Assembly (NCBI RefSeq): GCF_008905045.1
Contig: NZ_VWMY01000008.1
Coordinates: forward strand, 139,787 to 203,786
Direction of reading: 5' to 3'
Length of the DNA: 64,000 bases
Source of the DNA: Streptomyces albicerus
GTDB taxonomy: Bacteria > Actinomycetota > Actinomycetes > Streptomycetales > Streptomycetaceae
Below are positions 23,457 to 31,560 of the stretch, piece by piece (the first letter of the stretch is position 1; each line of letters starts with the position of its first letter). The position numbers and the translations under genes were made by a program. A model generated the notes under the pieces. It ran no database searches. It saw only the letters and a list, made by a program, of their open reading frames with translations, and had not been told where the DNA came from.

Positions 23457-23750
23457 ATGCACAAGCTTCGCAAGGCTGCCGTCCTGGTCGCCGCCATCGG
23501 CAGCGTCGGACTCCTTGGCGCCGGCACCGCCAGCGCCAACGGCGGCGACGGCGGCGGCGGCAAGGGCGGCGGTCACCACAGCGTCCTGCAGAGTTCCGAA
23601 TGCAAGTCGCATGACCTGAACGTCGACGTCCTCGGCCAGGTCGGGCTGCTCAACGGCCTGCTGGGCAACGGACTCAACGGCGAGGGCAACTCGGGTGGCC
23701 AGGACACCCACCTGGGCTCGAGCATGGGTTGCGACAACAAGGCCTTCTAG
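23457..23750 (+). CDS. Small secreted glycine-rich protein, paralog 2
   Basis: A 97-residue exported protein nearly identical to the one encoded at 13649. It has the same signal peptide start (MHKLRKAAVLVAAIGSVGLL), a Gly-rich and His-containing spacer that is two residues shorter, and the same two-cysteine core (ECKSHDLNVDVLGQVGLLNG to MGCDNKAF). Most differences are concentrated in the Gly-rich spacer; the domain changes are conservative (I to V, N to E or S), which suggests selection on the protein. The ATG at 23457 has GGAGATGAC upstream. Function is unknown; a surface or aerial-growth role is possible. Confidence 0.8.
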   Translation: MHKLRKAAVLVAAIGSVGLLGAGTASANGGDGGGGKGGGHHSVLQSSECKSHDLNVDVLGQVGLLNGLLGNGLNGEGNSGGQDTHLGSSMGCDNKAF

Positions 23751-23790
23751 GCACGTTGCGGTCGCGTAGGCGACCGAGAGCGGGAACCAG

Positions 23791-23825
23791 ATCCCGGCAC
23801 CGAGCCCCAGGCCCGGCGCCGGGAT
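23791..23825 (+). terminator. Terminator of secreted-protein cassette B
   Basis: Same 16-bp imperfect stem and 3-base loop as in copy A. It may also end the leftward glycosidase transcript, whose stop is 101 bases to the right. Confidence 0.7.
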
Positions 23826-23925
23826 TCCCCATCTCGTGTTCCCTGTGTGTGACGTCCCGCGGGCGTGCGGCCGGCCCCGGCATCCCCCAGAGGACACCGG
23901 GGCCGATCGTCGGCTGTTTCGGCTG

Positions 23926-25455
23926 TTACAGGGCCGCGGCCTCCTCGGTGGTGAGGAAGCGGAGGTTCTGCACGTGCTCGTTGACGAACATGGGCACGCC
24001 GTCCGAGGCCAGGTACCACCTCGGCTTGCCCGTGCTGTCGGCGATCAGCTTGCCGTTGACGCGGAGGTTCTCGAAGGTGACGTCCTTGATGGCGTGCTCG
24101 GCGTCGAGGCCGGCGATCATCGAGAGGTCGGCGTTCTTGCCGTTGTAACTGAGGTCCTTGATGTAGACGGACTCGATGCCGCGGCCGGCCGAGGTGTTGT
24201 ACTTCGGGTTGTACTCGACCCGCATGTGGATGAGCTGGCCCCAGCGGAAGTCCTCCACGCGGATGTTTTCGAACCTGACGTCCCGGACAAGGTTGCTGTC
24301 GCCGACCATGAAGGCGATGGCGCCCTGGTAGGTCACCTGCGGCTCGCGGTGGTCGAGGATGTCGATGTTCTCGAAGTTCAGGTTCTCCAGCATCTCCGGG
24401 GTGTCGGAGTTGCCGTGCACGCCGATGTTGATCGGGTGGGCGACGTCGGCCCAGAGGGAGCAGTTCTTGACGGTGATGTTGCGGGTGTCGCCGTAGAAGT
24501 CCCAGCGATGGGTGTAAAGGGCGATGCAGTCGTCGGACGTGCGCAGGAAGCAGCCGTCGACCGTGACGTTCTCGGAGCAGTAGAGCTGGATGCCGTCGCC
24601 CCAGCCCTGGTGACTGAAGGCGCGCAGGTTCTTGATGGTGAGGTTCTTGGACTCGGCGACCCGGATGTTCTCGTAGCGGGGGTTGAGGATCGTGATGCCG
24701 TCGATCGTGACGTTCTCGCACTTGCGGATGAGCATTGCGCCCCACTTGGAGTTGTAGATCACGCCGCGGCCGATCAGCCGGGAGTTCTCCACCCCCTCGA
24801 ACAGCACGAACGAGTTGAGGACCGCGCCCGGAGCCAGGTACACGGTGGTGTTGCTGGGCACCTTCAGCTCCCCGTTGGTGGGGGTGTGCAGACCGGGCCC
24901 GAAGTACATGACGTTCTTGTCGCCCTCGGCGGGCGGGTTCTCCTCGAGCGGGTTCGCGAACAGGTGCAGGCAGTCGAAGATCTTGTCGTCGAGCTGGACG
25001 ACGACGTTGCGGGGCCGGTCCAGGGTGAAGCGCACGGTGCTGCCGAGCACCTCGGGCTTGATGCCGTACGAGTCCGGGCGGATGCGGGCCTTCTCGAAGC
25101 CGCCCTGGTTGTAGGTGACCTCGACCTCGACGGTGCCGGAGAAGTCGAAGGCGGCCCAGGAGGAGTTCTGGGCCTTGTTGCTGCCGGTGGTGGGATCGAT
25201 CAGCGGAAGCTTGGCCAGGTAGACGCCGAGTCTCTGCCAACTGCCGCCGGACGACCGGACCTTGACGGTGAAGGAGTTGTTGACCGGCACCTGCGGAAGA
25301 GGCGGGTGCGTGACAACGATGTCGCCAGTGGCGCCCGTCTCCCCCGCCGTGGCGGCAGCGGCCTGCGAAGTGTTCGCGACACTGTTGGCCAAGCCGGCGG
25401 CAGCGAGGGCGCCGACGGCCTGGAGGGTGGTTCGCCGGGACAACGACGAGCTCAT
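23926..25455 (-). CDS. Tat-exported right-handed beta-helix glycosidase (GH28-like)
   Basis: A 509-residue exported protein. The N-terminus LSRRTTLQAVGALAAAGLA has a twin-arginine motif and hydrophobic core. Residues about 40-180 form a beta-sandwich-like N-terminal domain. From about 190 on, repeated coils (VTIDGITILNPRYENIRV, LTIKNLRAFSHQG) build a parallel beta-helix. Candidate catalytic residues are the Asp pair in SDDCIALY, with GVHG further on, as in GH28 polygalacturonases and related families (GH49 is an alternative). The substrate is probably a plant or microbial polysaccharide. The ATG at 25455 has AAGGAG upstream. Codon use is normal for the window. Confidence 0.8.
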   Translation of the reverse strand: MSSSLSRRTTLQAVGALAAAGLANSVANTSQAAAATAGETGATGDIVVTHPPLPQVPVNNSFTVKVRSSGGSWQRLGVYLAKLPLIDPTTGSNKAQNSSWAAFDFSGTVEVEVTYNQGGFEKARIRPDSYGIKPEVLGSTVRFTLDRPRNVVVQLDDKIFDCLHLFANPLEENPPAEGDKNVMYFGPGLHTPTNGELKVPSNTTVYLAPGAVLNSFVLFEGVENSRLIGRGVIYNSKWGAMLIRKCENVTIDGITILNPRYENIRVAESKNLTIKNLRAFSHQGWGDGIQLYCSENVTVDGCFLRTSDDCIALYTHRWDFYGDTRNITVKNCSLWADVAHPINIGVHGNSDTPEMLENLNFENIDILDHREPQVTYQGAIAFMVGDSNLVRDVRFENIRVEDFRWGQLIHMRVEYNPKYNTSAGRGIESVYIKDLSYNGKNADLSMIAGLDAEHAIKDVTFENLRVNGKLIADSTGKPRWYLASDGVPMFVNEHVQNLRFLTTEEAAAL

Positions 25456-25648
25456 GGTGACTCCTTGACGGAACGGGGGCGGGTGGCCATCTGTTGCTTG
25501 GAGGTGGAGATCCCGGCGCTGAAGCCGCCGCGCGCGACCGGCTGCCGGTGGTGCAGGCAGAGCACCCACCCTTCGTACAAATGCGGCGTAAGGGCGGGCT
25601 GATCTTGCGGCCACGCAGAAATCCGCGTCAAGGTATTGCCCCATATGC

Positions 25649-25811
25649 GAAAGTTTCGGGAACAATCGCGGCCGCCACCAAGGGAGCCATGGAGACGCTC
25701 ACGCGGGCGTGGGCCGCGGAGTTCGGCCGGACGGGCGTGCGGGTGAACGCCGTACCGCCCGGCGTGATCCTGCGACCAACGCCGTCCTGTTCCGCAGCCG
25801 TCCACTCATGA
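25649..25811 (+). pseudogene. Fragment of a short-chain dehydrogenase/reductase
   Basis: The frame reads VSGTIAAATKGAMETLTRAW and then AAEFGRTGVRVNAVPPGVI, the classical SDR segment running from the catalytic Y-x-x-x-K helix (here YAKVSG...TKGA) to the VNAVsPG motif. The Rossmann nucleotide-binding half and the C-terminus are missing; after GVILRPT the frame enters unrelated sequence. It is a relic of about 45 recognisable codons. A TetR regulator follows directly, the usual partner of such an SDR gene, so the functional target was probably lost. Confidence 0.75.
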
Positions 25812-25861
25812 CGCGATCTCCCTTGTCTCGCAGGGTGCGGACCGCTGCGCGTCGTAGAAGA

Positions 25862-25877
25862 TGGACCAGAAAGTCCA
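25862..25877. promoter_or_regulatory. TetR-type operator
   Basis: TGGACCAGAAAGTCCA: 5-bp inverted arms TGGAC/GTCCA with a 6-base centre, 40 bases upstream of the TetR start. This form is common for TetR regulators of SDR genes. Confidence 0.55.
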
Positions 25878-25916
25878 GAATGCCGGTACAGTGAGGCGGG
25901 GAGGAGAGGAGGTCAG

Positions 25917-26546
25917 ATGCCCGACGCACCGACCGCGAAAGGCCGCGCCACACGGGCCCGCATCGTCGAGGGGGCGGCCGAGGTGCTGCGCGAGCAGGGG
26001 GTCGCCTTCGCGACGCTCGACGACATCCGCAGCCGCACCGGCACGAGCAAGAGCCAGCTCTTCCACTACTTCCCCGACGGCAAGGACGAACTGCTGCTGG
26101 CGGTGGCCCAGTTCGAAGCGGACCGTGTGCTGGCGGATCAGCAGCCGCACCTGGGGCGTCTTGACTCGTGGGAGTCCTGGCAGCAGTGGCGGGACGTGGT
26201 GGTGGAACGCTATGAACGCCAAGGCGACCATTGCCCGTTGGGGTCACTGTTTCTGCAGGTCGGGCGGTCCCGCCCCGGTTCACGGGCCATCGTGACGGAG
26301 CTGATGCGCCAATGGCAGCAGCAGCTCGCCCACGGCATGCGCGCCCTCCAGGCGAACGGCATGGTGTCGTCGGCCCTTGACGTGGACCGGACGGCCGCCG
26401 CGCTGCTGGCGGGCATCCAGGGAGGCGTGGCCATCATGATGTCCACCGGCGACTCGACCCACCTCAAGGCGGCGCTCGACACCGGCATCGCGCACCTCCG
26501 CGCGACGGCGGGTGAGCCGACGGCACGCAAGCCGGTACGGACCTGA
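25917..26546 (+). CDS. TetR-family transcriptional repressor
   Basis: A 209-residue TetR regulator. The HTH (about 12-58) reads ATRARIVEGAAEVLREQGVA and then TGTSKSQLFHYFPDGKDELL. The C-terminal ligand-binding domain contains GDHCPLGSLFLQVG and ends in a helical GIQGGVAIMMSTGD segment, the TetR_C subfamily found next to SDR and NAD(P)H-dependent enzymes. The ATG at 25917 follows GAGGAGAGGAGG. It probably autoregulates through the inverted repeat 40 bases upstream. Its presumed target, the SDR gene to the left, is only a fragment. Confidence 0.88.
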   Translation: MPDAPTAKGRATRARIVEGAAEVLREQGVAFATLDDIRSRTGTSKSQLFHYFPDGKDELLLAVAQFEADRVLADQQPHLGRLDSWESWQQWRDVVVERYERQGDHCPLGSLFLQVGRSRPGSRAIVTELMRQWQQQLAHGMRALQANGMVSSALDVDRTAAALLAGIQGGVAIMMSTGDSTHLKAALDTGIAHLRATAGEPTARKPVRT

Positions 26547-26705
26547 CCGCCTCGATCCGTCACCATGGCCGGCGGCGCCGACGGGTCAGTGGACGGCCGC
26601 GGGCGCGGTCTTCTTGCGGGCGCGTACGCGGCTGCCTTGATCTTGCGTTCGCAGGACTCCATCCCGCACCGCTGCCGGCGCGGACCGTCGTGGGAGGAAG
26701 CCCGG

Positions 26706-28343
26706 TCAGATCACGCGGAAGAGGTCGGCGGCGGCGTGGACGTCGGTGAGGTCCTCGATGGAGCGGAGGTTGTCGCACAGGGCGTCCAGGACCGAGTCGG
26801 CTTCGGCGACGCGCGGGGCACCGATGGCCACGCCGAAGACGCGGAAGCCCAGCCGGTGCTTGGCGTCGTTCCAGCCGCGCATCCATTCCTCGGTGACGCC
26901 GCAGTCGTCGTCGGTGAGCATCACGATGTCGCCGCGCTTACGGGCGGCGTCGTTGAACTCCTCCTCCAGCAGTTCGCCGGCCGCTGACAGCGGCCTCTGG
27001 TAGCTGGTGCCGCCGCCCAGGAAGGTTTCCGCGAAGTCGAGGACGCGGGCCGTGTCGGCGGGCTCGTCGGCCGGGAAGCGGAAGACCTGGAGCTTGTCGG
27101 CGGCGGAGAACAGGATGCCGACGAAGTCGCGCTTCGCGTGGCGGGCCTGGTCCAGCAGCGCCAGGGCGCACGCCTTGGCCCACGCCTCCCGGGTGACTCC
27201 GCCGGGCCCTGCCTCGTACATGGAGTGCGAGGTGTCGACGCACGCGATGACGGCGCCCTGGCCGGTGGTCTGCTCGTCCTGGCTGTCGTAGAGCATCAGC
27301 TCCCCGGCGGCGTAGCGCGCGGCGAACACCGCACGCAGCTCAGGCAGGCCGAGATTGGCCAGCTCGGAGGGGATGACGCGGGAGAGGTCATTGCCGAGCG
27401 TGACGCCGACCAGCTCCCCGGTGGCGTTCTCCACCTTGCGGGCTCGCTCACCGCCGGCCATCTGCCGGAAGCGGCCGATCAGTTCGGCCCACTGTGCGAG
27501 ACGACCGGTGCGCAGCCGCTCGGCGAGCCGGGCCCGCTGGTCGAACGGCATCCGCTCCAGCTCGCCGGGGCCGACGCCCCATGCCCGCATCAGTGCGGCC
27601 TCCTCGCGTACGGTCTCGACGGCCTTCGCCACCGCGTTCCGCGCGGCGGCACGGATGGCGGGGGCCGCCCCCGAGAGGGCCTGCGCCGCGTCCTGGGCGG
27701 CCTGCCGCACAGCGGCCTCGGCGGCCTCGGCGGTCTCGATCGCCCGCTGTACGGCGTCGGCGGCCTGGGCCGACACGGTGCCGGCCCCGTCGGCCCCGTC
27801 GGCGGCCTGCTGAAGCGCCTCGCCCACGGCGGCCGCCGCGACTTCGGCGGCCTGCTGGGCCTTCTTCGCCCGCCCGGCGTGTTCCTGGGCATCCCGGGAG
27901 CGCTCCAGCATCCGGCGCAGCGCGGCGGCCTGGGCGAGTACGGCCATGGCGGCGGCGTAGGGGTCTCCTGCCGTCTCCCGGCGCAGCTCGGCGAACTCAG
28001 GTGACTCCATCAGGGAGGTGATGACCTGGTGGTTGACCAGCCGGGAGGGGTCCATCTCCGCGCGCTCGCGCAACCGCGGGCTGACCTTGTAGGCGGCCAG
28101 GAACGCGTCGGTCAGGAGATCGGTGGTGTGGTCGTACGGGGCGAAGCGGTCGTAGCGCTCGTTCAACTCCTCGGCCAGCTCGCGCAGTCCGGCCGACTGC
28201 TCGTAGGTGTCGCGCCAGGTGATCCGCTCGAAGCGGTCCGCGACCACGGCCGCAGTGTGCCGCTCGGGCGCGGCGGCGGACAGGCCCAGCCACTTGCCGG
28301 CCCGGCTCGCCAGCTCGTTGAGCTTGCTCGGTGTCTCCCCCAC
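26706..28343 (-). CDS. VWA-domain protein (ViaA-like), partner of the MoxR ATPase
   Basis: A 545-residue cytoplasmic protein. The N-terminal half is helical, with a striking Ala/Gln/Glu-rich coiled-coil-like region (about 170-265). The C-terminal von Willebrand A domain (about 365-540) has a MIDAS motif CVDTSHSMYEAG (D-x-S-x-S) and later LTDDDCG. This is the arrangement of ViaA-type partners of RavA/MoxR AAA+ ATPases, proposed to act as chaperone-like adaptors in respiratory complex or metal-cofactor maturation. The GTG start at 28343 has GGGGGACAAGGA upstream, 19 bases after the ATPase gene. The pair forms an operon. Confidence 0.85.
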   Translation of the reverse strand: MGETPSKLNELASRAGKWLGLSAAAPERHTAAVVADRFERITWRDTYEQSAGLRELAEELNERYDRFAPYDHTTDLLTDAFLAAYKVSPRLRERAEMDPSRLVNHQVITSLMESPEFAELRRETAGDPYAAAMAVLAQAAALRRMLERSRDAQEHAGRAKKAQQAAEVAAAAVGEALQQAADGADGAGTVSAQAADAVQRAIETAEAAEAAVRQAAQDAAQALSGAAPAIRAAARNAVAKAVETVREEAALMRAWGVGPGELERMPFDQRARLAERLRTGRLAQWAELIGRFRQMAGGERARKVENATGELVGVTLGNDLSRVIPSELANLGLPELRAVFAARYAAGELMLYDSQDEQTTGQGAVIACVDTSHSMYEAGPGGVTREAWAKACALALLDQARHAKRDFVGILFSAADKLQVFRFPADEPADTARVLDFAETFLGGGTSYQRPLSAAGELLEEEFNDAARKRGDIVMLTDDDCGVTEEWMRGWNDAKHRLGFRVFGVAIGAPRVAEADSVLDALCDNLRSIEDLTDVHAAADLFRVI

Positions 28344-28362
28344 GGTCCTTGTCCCCCGGTGT

Positions 28363-29571
28363 TCAGAACTGGGCCTGCAGCATGCTCGCGTCCACGCCGA
28401 GGGCCTCGGTGAGAACGCGGGCGCGGACGGCGCGCTGGCGGCCGGCCACCCGATCGATGGCGGCGGTGGAGCGGCCGGCGGACGCCGCCTCCTCACGCAG
28501 CTTCTCAAGGCGCTTCCCCGCCATGGCCAGCTGGTTGTGGGCCTTCTTGATGACCCAGTCGCTCAGCGCCTCGCGGGACTGCCCGGCCATGGCGTCGAGC
28601 TGGGCCTCCAACTCGACGATGACGTCGGCCAGGTCGAGCGCCTCCTTGGCGTCGGGGTTGACCAGCTGCAGCACCTCGCGCTCGACGGTCGGGCGCTCGG
28701 CGGGGGAGTCCCACAGCACGTGGGTCAGCACCGACAGGTCGGTCTCGGCGACCGCCGGGCGGCCGTCGAAGTACGCGGACGCCTGGAGCAGGCCCACCGC
28801 CTGCCGCCAGCGGCGGTCGGAGGCGACGAGTTCCTTGCGGCGCAGGGCGGCCCGCAGCGTACACACCGCGTCCACGATCACGTCGGGGACGTCCACGGCC
28901 GGGACGGCTTCGGTCACGGCGTGCCGCAACGCGGCCAGTTCGACCGTGGTCCGTGTCGGCGCCGCCGGGCGGCTGACGGCGGAGCGGACCAGCGCGGCGA
29001 AGTTCGAGGGGTCTTCCAGGTACCCGACCTCGATCCGCACCAGCAGGCGGTCGTAGATCGCGGCCGCGTCCTCTTCGCTGGGCAGTTCGTTGCTCGCCGT
29101 GATGGCCCCGATCAGGGGGCAGCGGATCGGCTCGCCGCCGCTCTCGGGGTGGTAGATCCGCTCGTTGAGGTAGCCCAACGTCTCGTTCAGCGCCGCCGTG
29201 GAGCACTTGAAGATCTCGTCGATGAACGCGACATGCGCGGTCGTGGCACGGCCTTCGAACACCTGGCGGTACTCACCCCGGGCCAGCGCGGCGACATCGA
29301 TGGGGCCGAACATCCTCGTCGGCGCGGTGAACTTCGACAGGAGGATCTCCCAGTACGACGCCCCCTCGAACCTGCCCGTGAGCTCCCGGGCCAACTCGGA
29401 CTTCGCCGTGCCGGGCGGGCCGAGCACCAACGAGTGCTGTCCGGCCAGCAGCGTCACCACCAGCGTCCGCACCACGTCAGCCCGCTCGTAGAAACGGTCC
29501 GACAGCTCGTCGCCGATCGCCCGCAGCCTCTTGGCGGTGTCCTGCGCGTCCTGCGCGTCTTGCGCGCCCAT
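28363..29571 (-). CDS. MoxR/RavA-type AAA+ ATPase
   Basis: A 402-residue AAA+ ATPase of the MoxR superfamily, RavA-like subgroup. Walker A is GPPGTAKS (51-58), Walker B HVAFIDEIF, sensor 1 TASNELPSEEDA, and an arginine-finger region follows (YDRLLVRIEVGY). The C-terminal lid domain is present. It should use ATP hydrolysis to remodel client proteins together with the VWA protein encoded directly downstream. The start ATG at 29571 has GGGAG upstream, and the first residues contain a short AQD repeat. Homologous pairs occur singly in many actinobacteria; the client here is unknown. Confidence 0.88.
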   Translation of the reverse strand: MGAQDAQDAQDTAKRLRAIGDELSDRFYERADVVRTLVVTLLAGQHSLVLGPPGTAKSELARELTGRFEGASYWEILLSKFTAPTRMFGPIDVAALARGEYRQVFEGRATTAHVAFIDEIFKCSTAALNETLGYLNERIYHPESGGEPIRCPLIGAITASNELPSEEDAAAIYDRLLVRIEVGYLEDPSNFAALVRSAVSRPAAPTRTTVELAALRHAVTEAVPAVDVPDVIVDAVCTLRAALRRKELVASDRRWRQAVGLLQASAYFDGRPAVAETDLSVLTHVLWDSPAERPTVEREVLQLVNPDAKEALDLADVIVELEAQLDAMAGQSREALSDWVIKKAHNQLAMAGKRLEKLREEAASAGRSTAAIDRVAGRQRAVRARVLTEALGVDASMLQAQF

Positions 29572-29681
29572 CTTCAACTCCCTGCCTGCGACGCTGTGTT
29601 GGGCTGACGAGACGGCCCTTTGCCCGAGCAAGATAACTTGGACGACCGGGCCGCCTGGGCAAAGGCTCAGTCGGTCGGCGA

Positions 29682-30701
29682 TCAGCGGCGCCGCAGTGAC
29701 GCATCGAGCAGCGCGGGCGGAGTGTCGTACTTCTCGTGCGCGGCGAGGTCGGTGCCGGGGTCGACGATGGCGTCGATCGCGTCGAGTACGTCGGCGGAGA
29801 GCACGGTGTCCGCGGCGGCGAGTTGCGCGTGCAGGTGGGCCGACGTGCGGGGGCCGATGAGCGCGCTGGTCACGGCGGGGTGCGCGGTCACGAATCCGAG
29901 CGCGAGCTGGATCATGGTCAGGCCGGCCTCGTCGGCGACCTCGGCCAGCCGCTCGACGGCGTCGAGCCTGGCCCGGTTGGCGGGGATGGCGGTGTCGAAG
30001 CGCTGCGGCATGAACGTCGAGCGGCTGGTGGTGATGTCCCGGCCCTCGCGGATCGCGCCCGACAGCCAGCCCGAGGCCAGCGGGCTCCACACCAGCACAC
30101 CGAGCCCGTACTGCTCGGTCACGGGCAGCACGTGGGTCTCGATCCCGCGCTGCAGGATCGAGTAGCTGGGCTGTTCGGTGACGTAACGGCTCAGGTGATG
30201 CTCGCGGGCGGCCCACTGGGCCTGCACGATGCGGTAGGCGGGGAAGGTCGAGGAGCCGAAGTAGCGGATCTTTCCCGCGCGTTGCAGGTCGGTCAGGGCT
30301 GACAGCGTCTCCTCGTCGCTGGTGTCCGGGTCCCACCGGTGGATCTGGTAGAGGTCGACGTGGTCGACGCCGAGACGGCGCAGGCTGTTGTCCAGCGCGG
30401 TGACCAGCCAGCGGCGCGAACTGCCCCGGTGGTTGCGCTCGTCGCCCATCGGCATGGTCGCCTTGGTGGCCAGCACGATGTCGTCGCGGCGGCCGGCGAC
30501 GGCTTTGCCGACCATCTCCTCCGACTCGCCGTCGCTGTACATGTCGGCGGTGTCGATGAGATTGATCCCGCCCTCGAGGGCGGCGTCGACGATGGCGGTG
30601 GCCTCGTCCTGGGTGGTGCGTCCGATCTTGCCGAAGTTCATCGCGCCGAGTGCGAGGGTGCTGACCTGTACGCCGGTGCGACCCAAGGTGCGGTACTGCA
30701 T
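29682..30701 (-). CDS. Aldo/keto reductase
   Basis: A 339-residue NADPH-dependent aldo/keto reductase with the (beta/alpha)8 fold. The catalytic tetrad is visible: D50 and Y55 in LIDTADMY, K80 in LATKA and H121 in YQIHRWD. The cofactor-binding GPRTSAHL segment near the C-terminus is typical. The likely role is reduction of aldehydes or ketones of unknown identity, perhaps in detoxification. The ATG at 30701 has GGAGG upstream. It diverges from a TetR regulator across 168 bases containing two palindromic sites, so it is very probably that regulator's target. Confidence 0.93.
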   Translation of the reverse strand: MQYRTLGRTGVQVSTLALGAMNFGKIGRTTQDEATAIVDAALEGGINLIDTADMYSDGESEEMVGKAVAGRRDDIVLATKATMPMGDERNHRGSSRRWLVTALDNSLRRLGVDHVDLYQIHRWDPDTSDEETLSALTDLQRAGKIRYFGSSTFPAYRIVQAQWAAREHHLSRYVTEQPSYSILQRGIETHVLPVTEQYGLGVLVWSPLASGWLSGAIREGRDITTSRSTFMPQRFDTAIPANRARLDAVERLAEVADEAGLTMIQLALGFVTAHPAVTSALIGPRTSAHLHAQLAAADTVLSADVLDAIDAIVDPGTDLAAHEKYDTPPALLDASLRRR

Positions 30702-30783
30702 GACCGTGTTCCTCCGTTGCGGAAAAAGCGTGGTGCCGATGCGCGGCTTGGTTGTCGGGCCCCTGCTCTGACATCATGAGCAA

Positions 30784-30825
30784 AGCGGAGCGTCGTTCCG
30801 CTTACGATACGGAGCGGTGTTCCGT
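30784..30825. promoter_or_regulatory. Two tandem palindromic TetR operators
   Basis: Site one at 30784-30803 (GCGGAGCGTCGTTCCGC core) and site two at 30809-30825 (ACGGAGCGGTGTTCCGT) are both imperfect inverted repeats of the CGGA...TCCG type. Their starts are 25 bases apart. They sit in the divergent region between the aldo/keto reductase and the TetR gene. Confidence 0.7.
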
Positions 30826-30869
30826 TTTGGCAAGCCCAGTACAAGCCCAGTAGCGGAGAGAGAGGCGCG

Positions 30870-31460
30870 GTGAACGACAGCGACGAGGGCGCGGGGAGCG
30901 CGGCCCGGTCCAAACGGAGGGACGCCCGGCGTAACCAGGAGACGCTGCTCGACGCGGCCGCCGCGGTCTTCGTCAGGTCGGGCGTGGAAGCACCGGTACG
31001 CGACATCGCGGCCGAGGCCGGCGTCGGGATGGGCACGATCTACCGCCACTTCCCGACGCGGGCGGATCTCATCATCGCCGTCTACCGGCACCAGGTCGAC
31101 GCCTGCGCCGAGGCCGGGCCGGCCCTGCTGGCGACCAGCGCGACCCCGCACGCCGCACTGGGTCAATGGATCAACCTGTTCGTCGACTTCCTGGTCACCA
31201 AGCACGGACTGGCCGCCGTGCTGCGGTCCGACGACGCGGGCTTCGAGACGCTGCACGCCTACTTCCTCGACCGCCTCGTGCCCGTGTGCGCCCAACTGCT
31301 CGAAGCCGCGGCCGGCGCCGACGAGATCCGCTCCGGCATCGATGCGTACGAGCTCATGCGCGGCGTCGGAAACCTCTGCATCGGCGCGGACAGCGATCCC
31401 CGCTACGACGCACGCCGACTGGTCGAACTCCTCATCGCGGGACTACGTCGACCGCACTGA
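30870..31460 (+). CDS. TetR-family repressor of the aldo/keto reductase
   Basis: A 196-residue TetR regulator. The HTH (about 18-65) includes NQETLLDAAAAVFVRSGVEA, DIAAEAGVGMGTIYRHFPTR and an adjacent ADLI. The C-terminal domain reads LGQWINLFVDFLVTKHGLAA, the TetR_C form common in regulators of oxidoreductases. The GTG start at 30870 follows GGAGAGAGAGG. It is divergent from the aldo/keto reductase and between them lie two matching palindromes, so it likely represses both genes until a substrate binds (inference from layout). Confidence 0.9.
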   Translation: MNDSDEGAGSAARSKRRDARRNQETLLDAAAAVFVRSGVEAPVRDIAAEAGVGMGTIYRHFPTRADLIIAVYRHQVDACAEAGPALLATSATPHAALGQWINLFVDFLVTKHGLAAVLRSDDAGFETLHAYFLDRLVPVCAQLLEAAAGADEIRSGIDAYELMRGVGNLCIGADSDPRYDARRLVELLIAGLRRPH

Positions 31461-31470
31461 CCGGCCGAGT

Positions 31471-31494
31471 GTTGGCGTTGGCGTTGGCGTTGGC
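31471..31494. repeat. Hexanucleotide repeat, four units
   Basis: GTTGGC occurs four times in tandem, just after the TetR stop codon, in non-coding sequence. Confidence 0.9.
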
Positions 31495-31560
31495 GGACCG
31501 TGCCAGGCCATGCTCCGTAGGCCGGACGGGACGCCATGACGAACCCGGTCACACCACAGG

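Larger units (their letters stand above)
23271..23835 (+). repeat. Duplicated secreted-protein cassette, copy B
   Basis: A direct copy of 13466-14038 with small changes, including the conserved upstream inverted repeat GATCT-N5-AGATC (23415-23429), the gene and the terminator. The small hairpin right after the stop has decayed on its right arm in this copy. Confidence 0.9.
25456..25916. other. Divergent intergenic region with SDR relic and TetR-type operator
   Basis: About 460 bases. It contains a fragment of a short-chain dehydrogenase (25649-25811), the TGGAC...GTCCA operator (25862-25877), and presumably the promoters of the leftward glycosidase and the rightward TetR gene. Confidence 0.6.
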
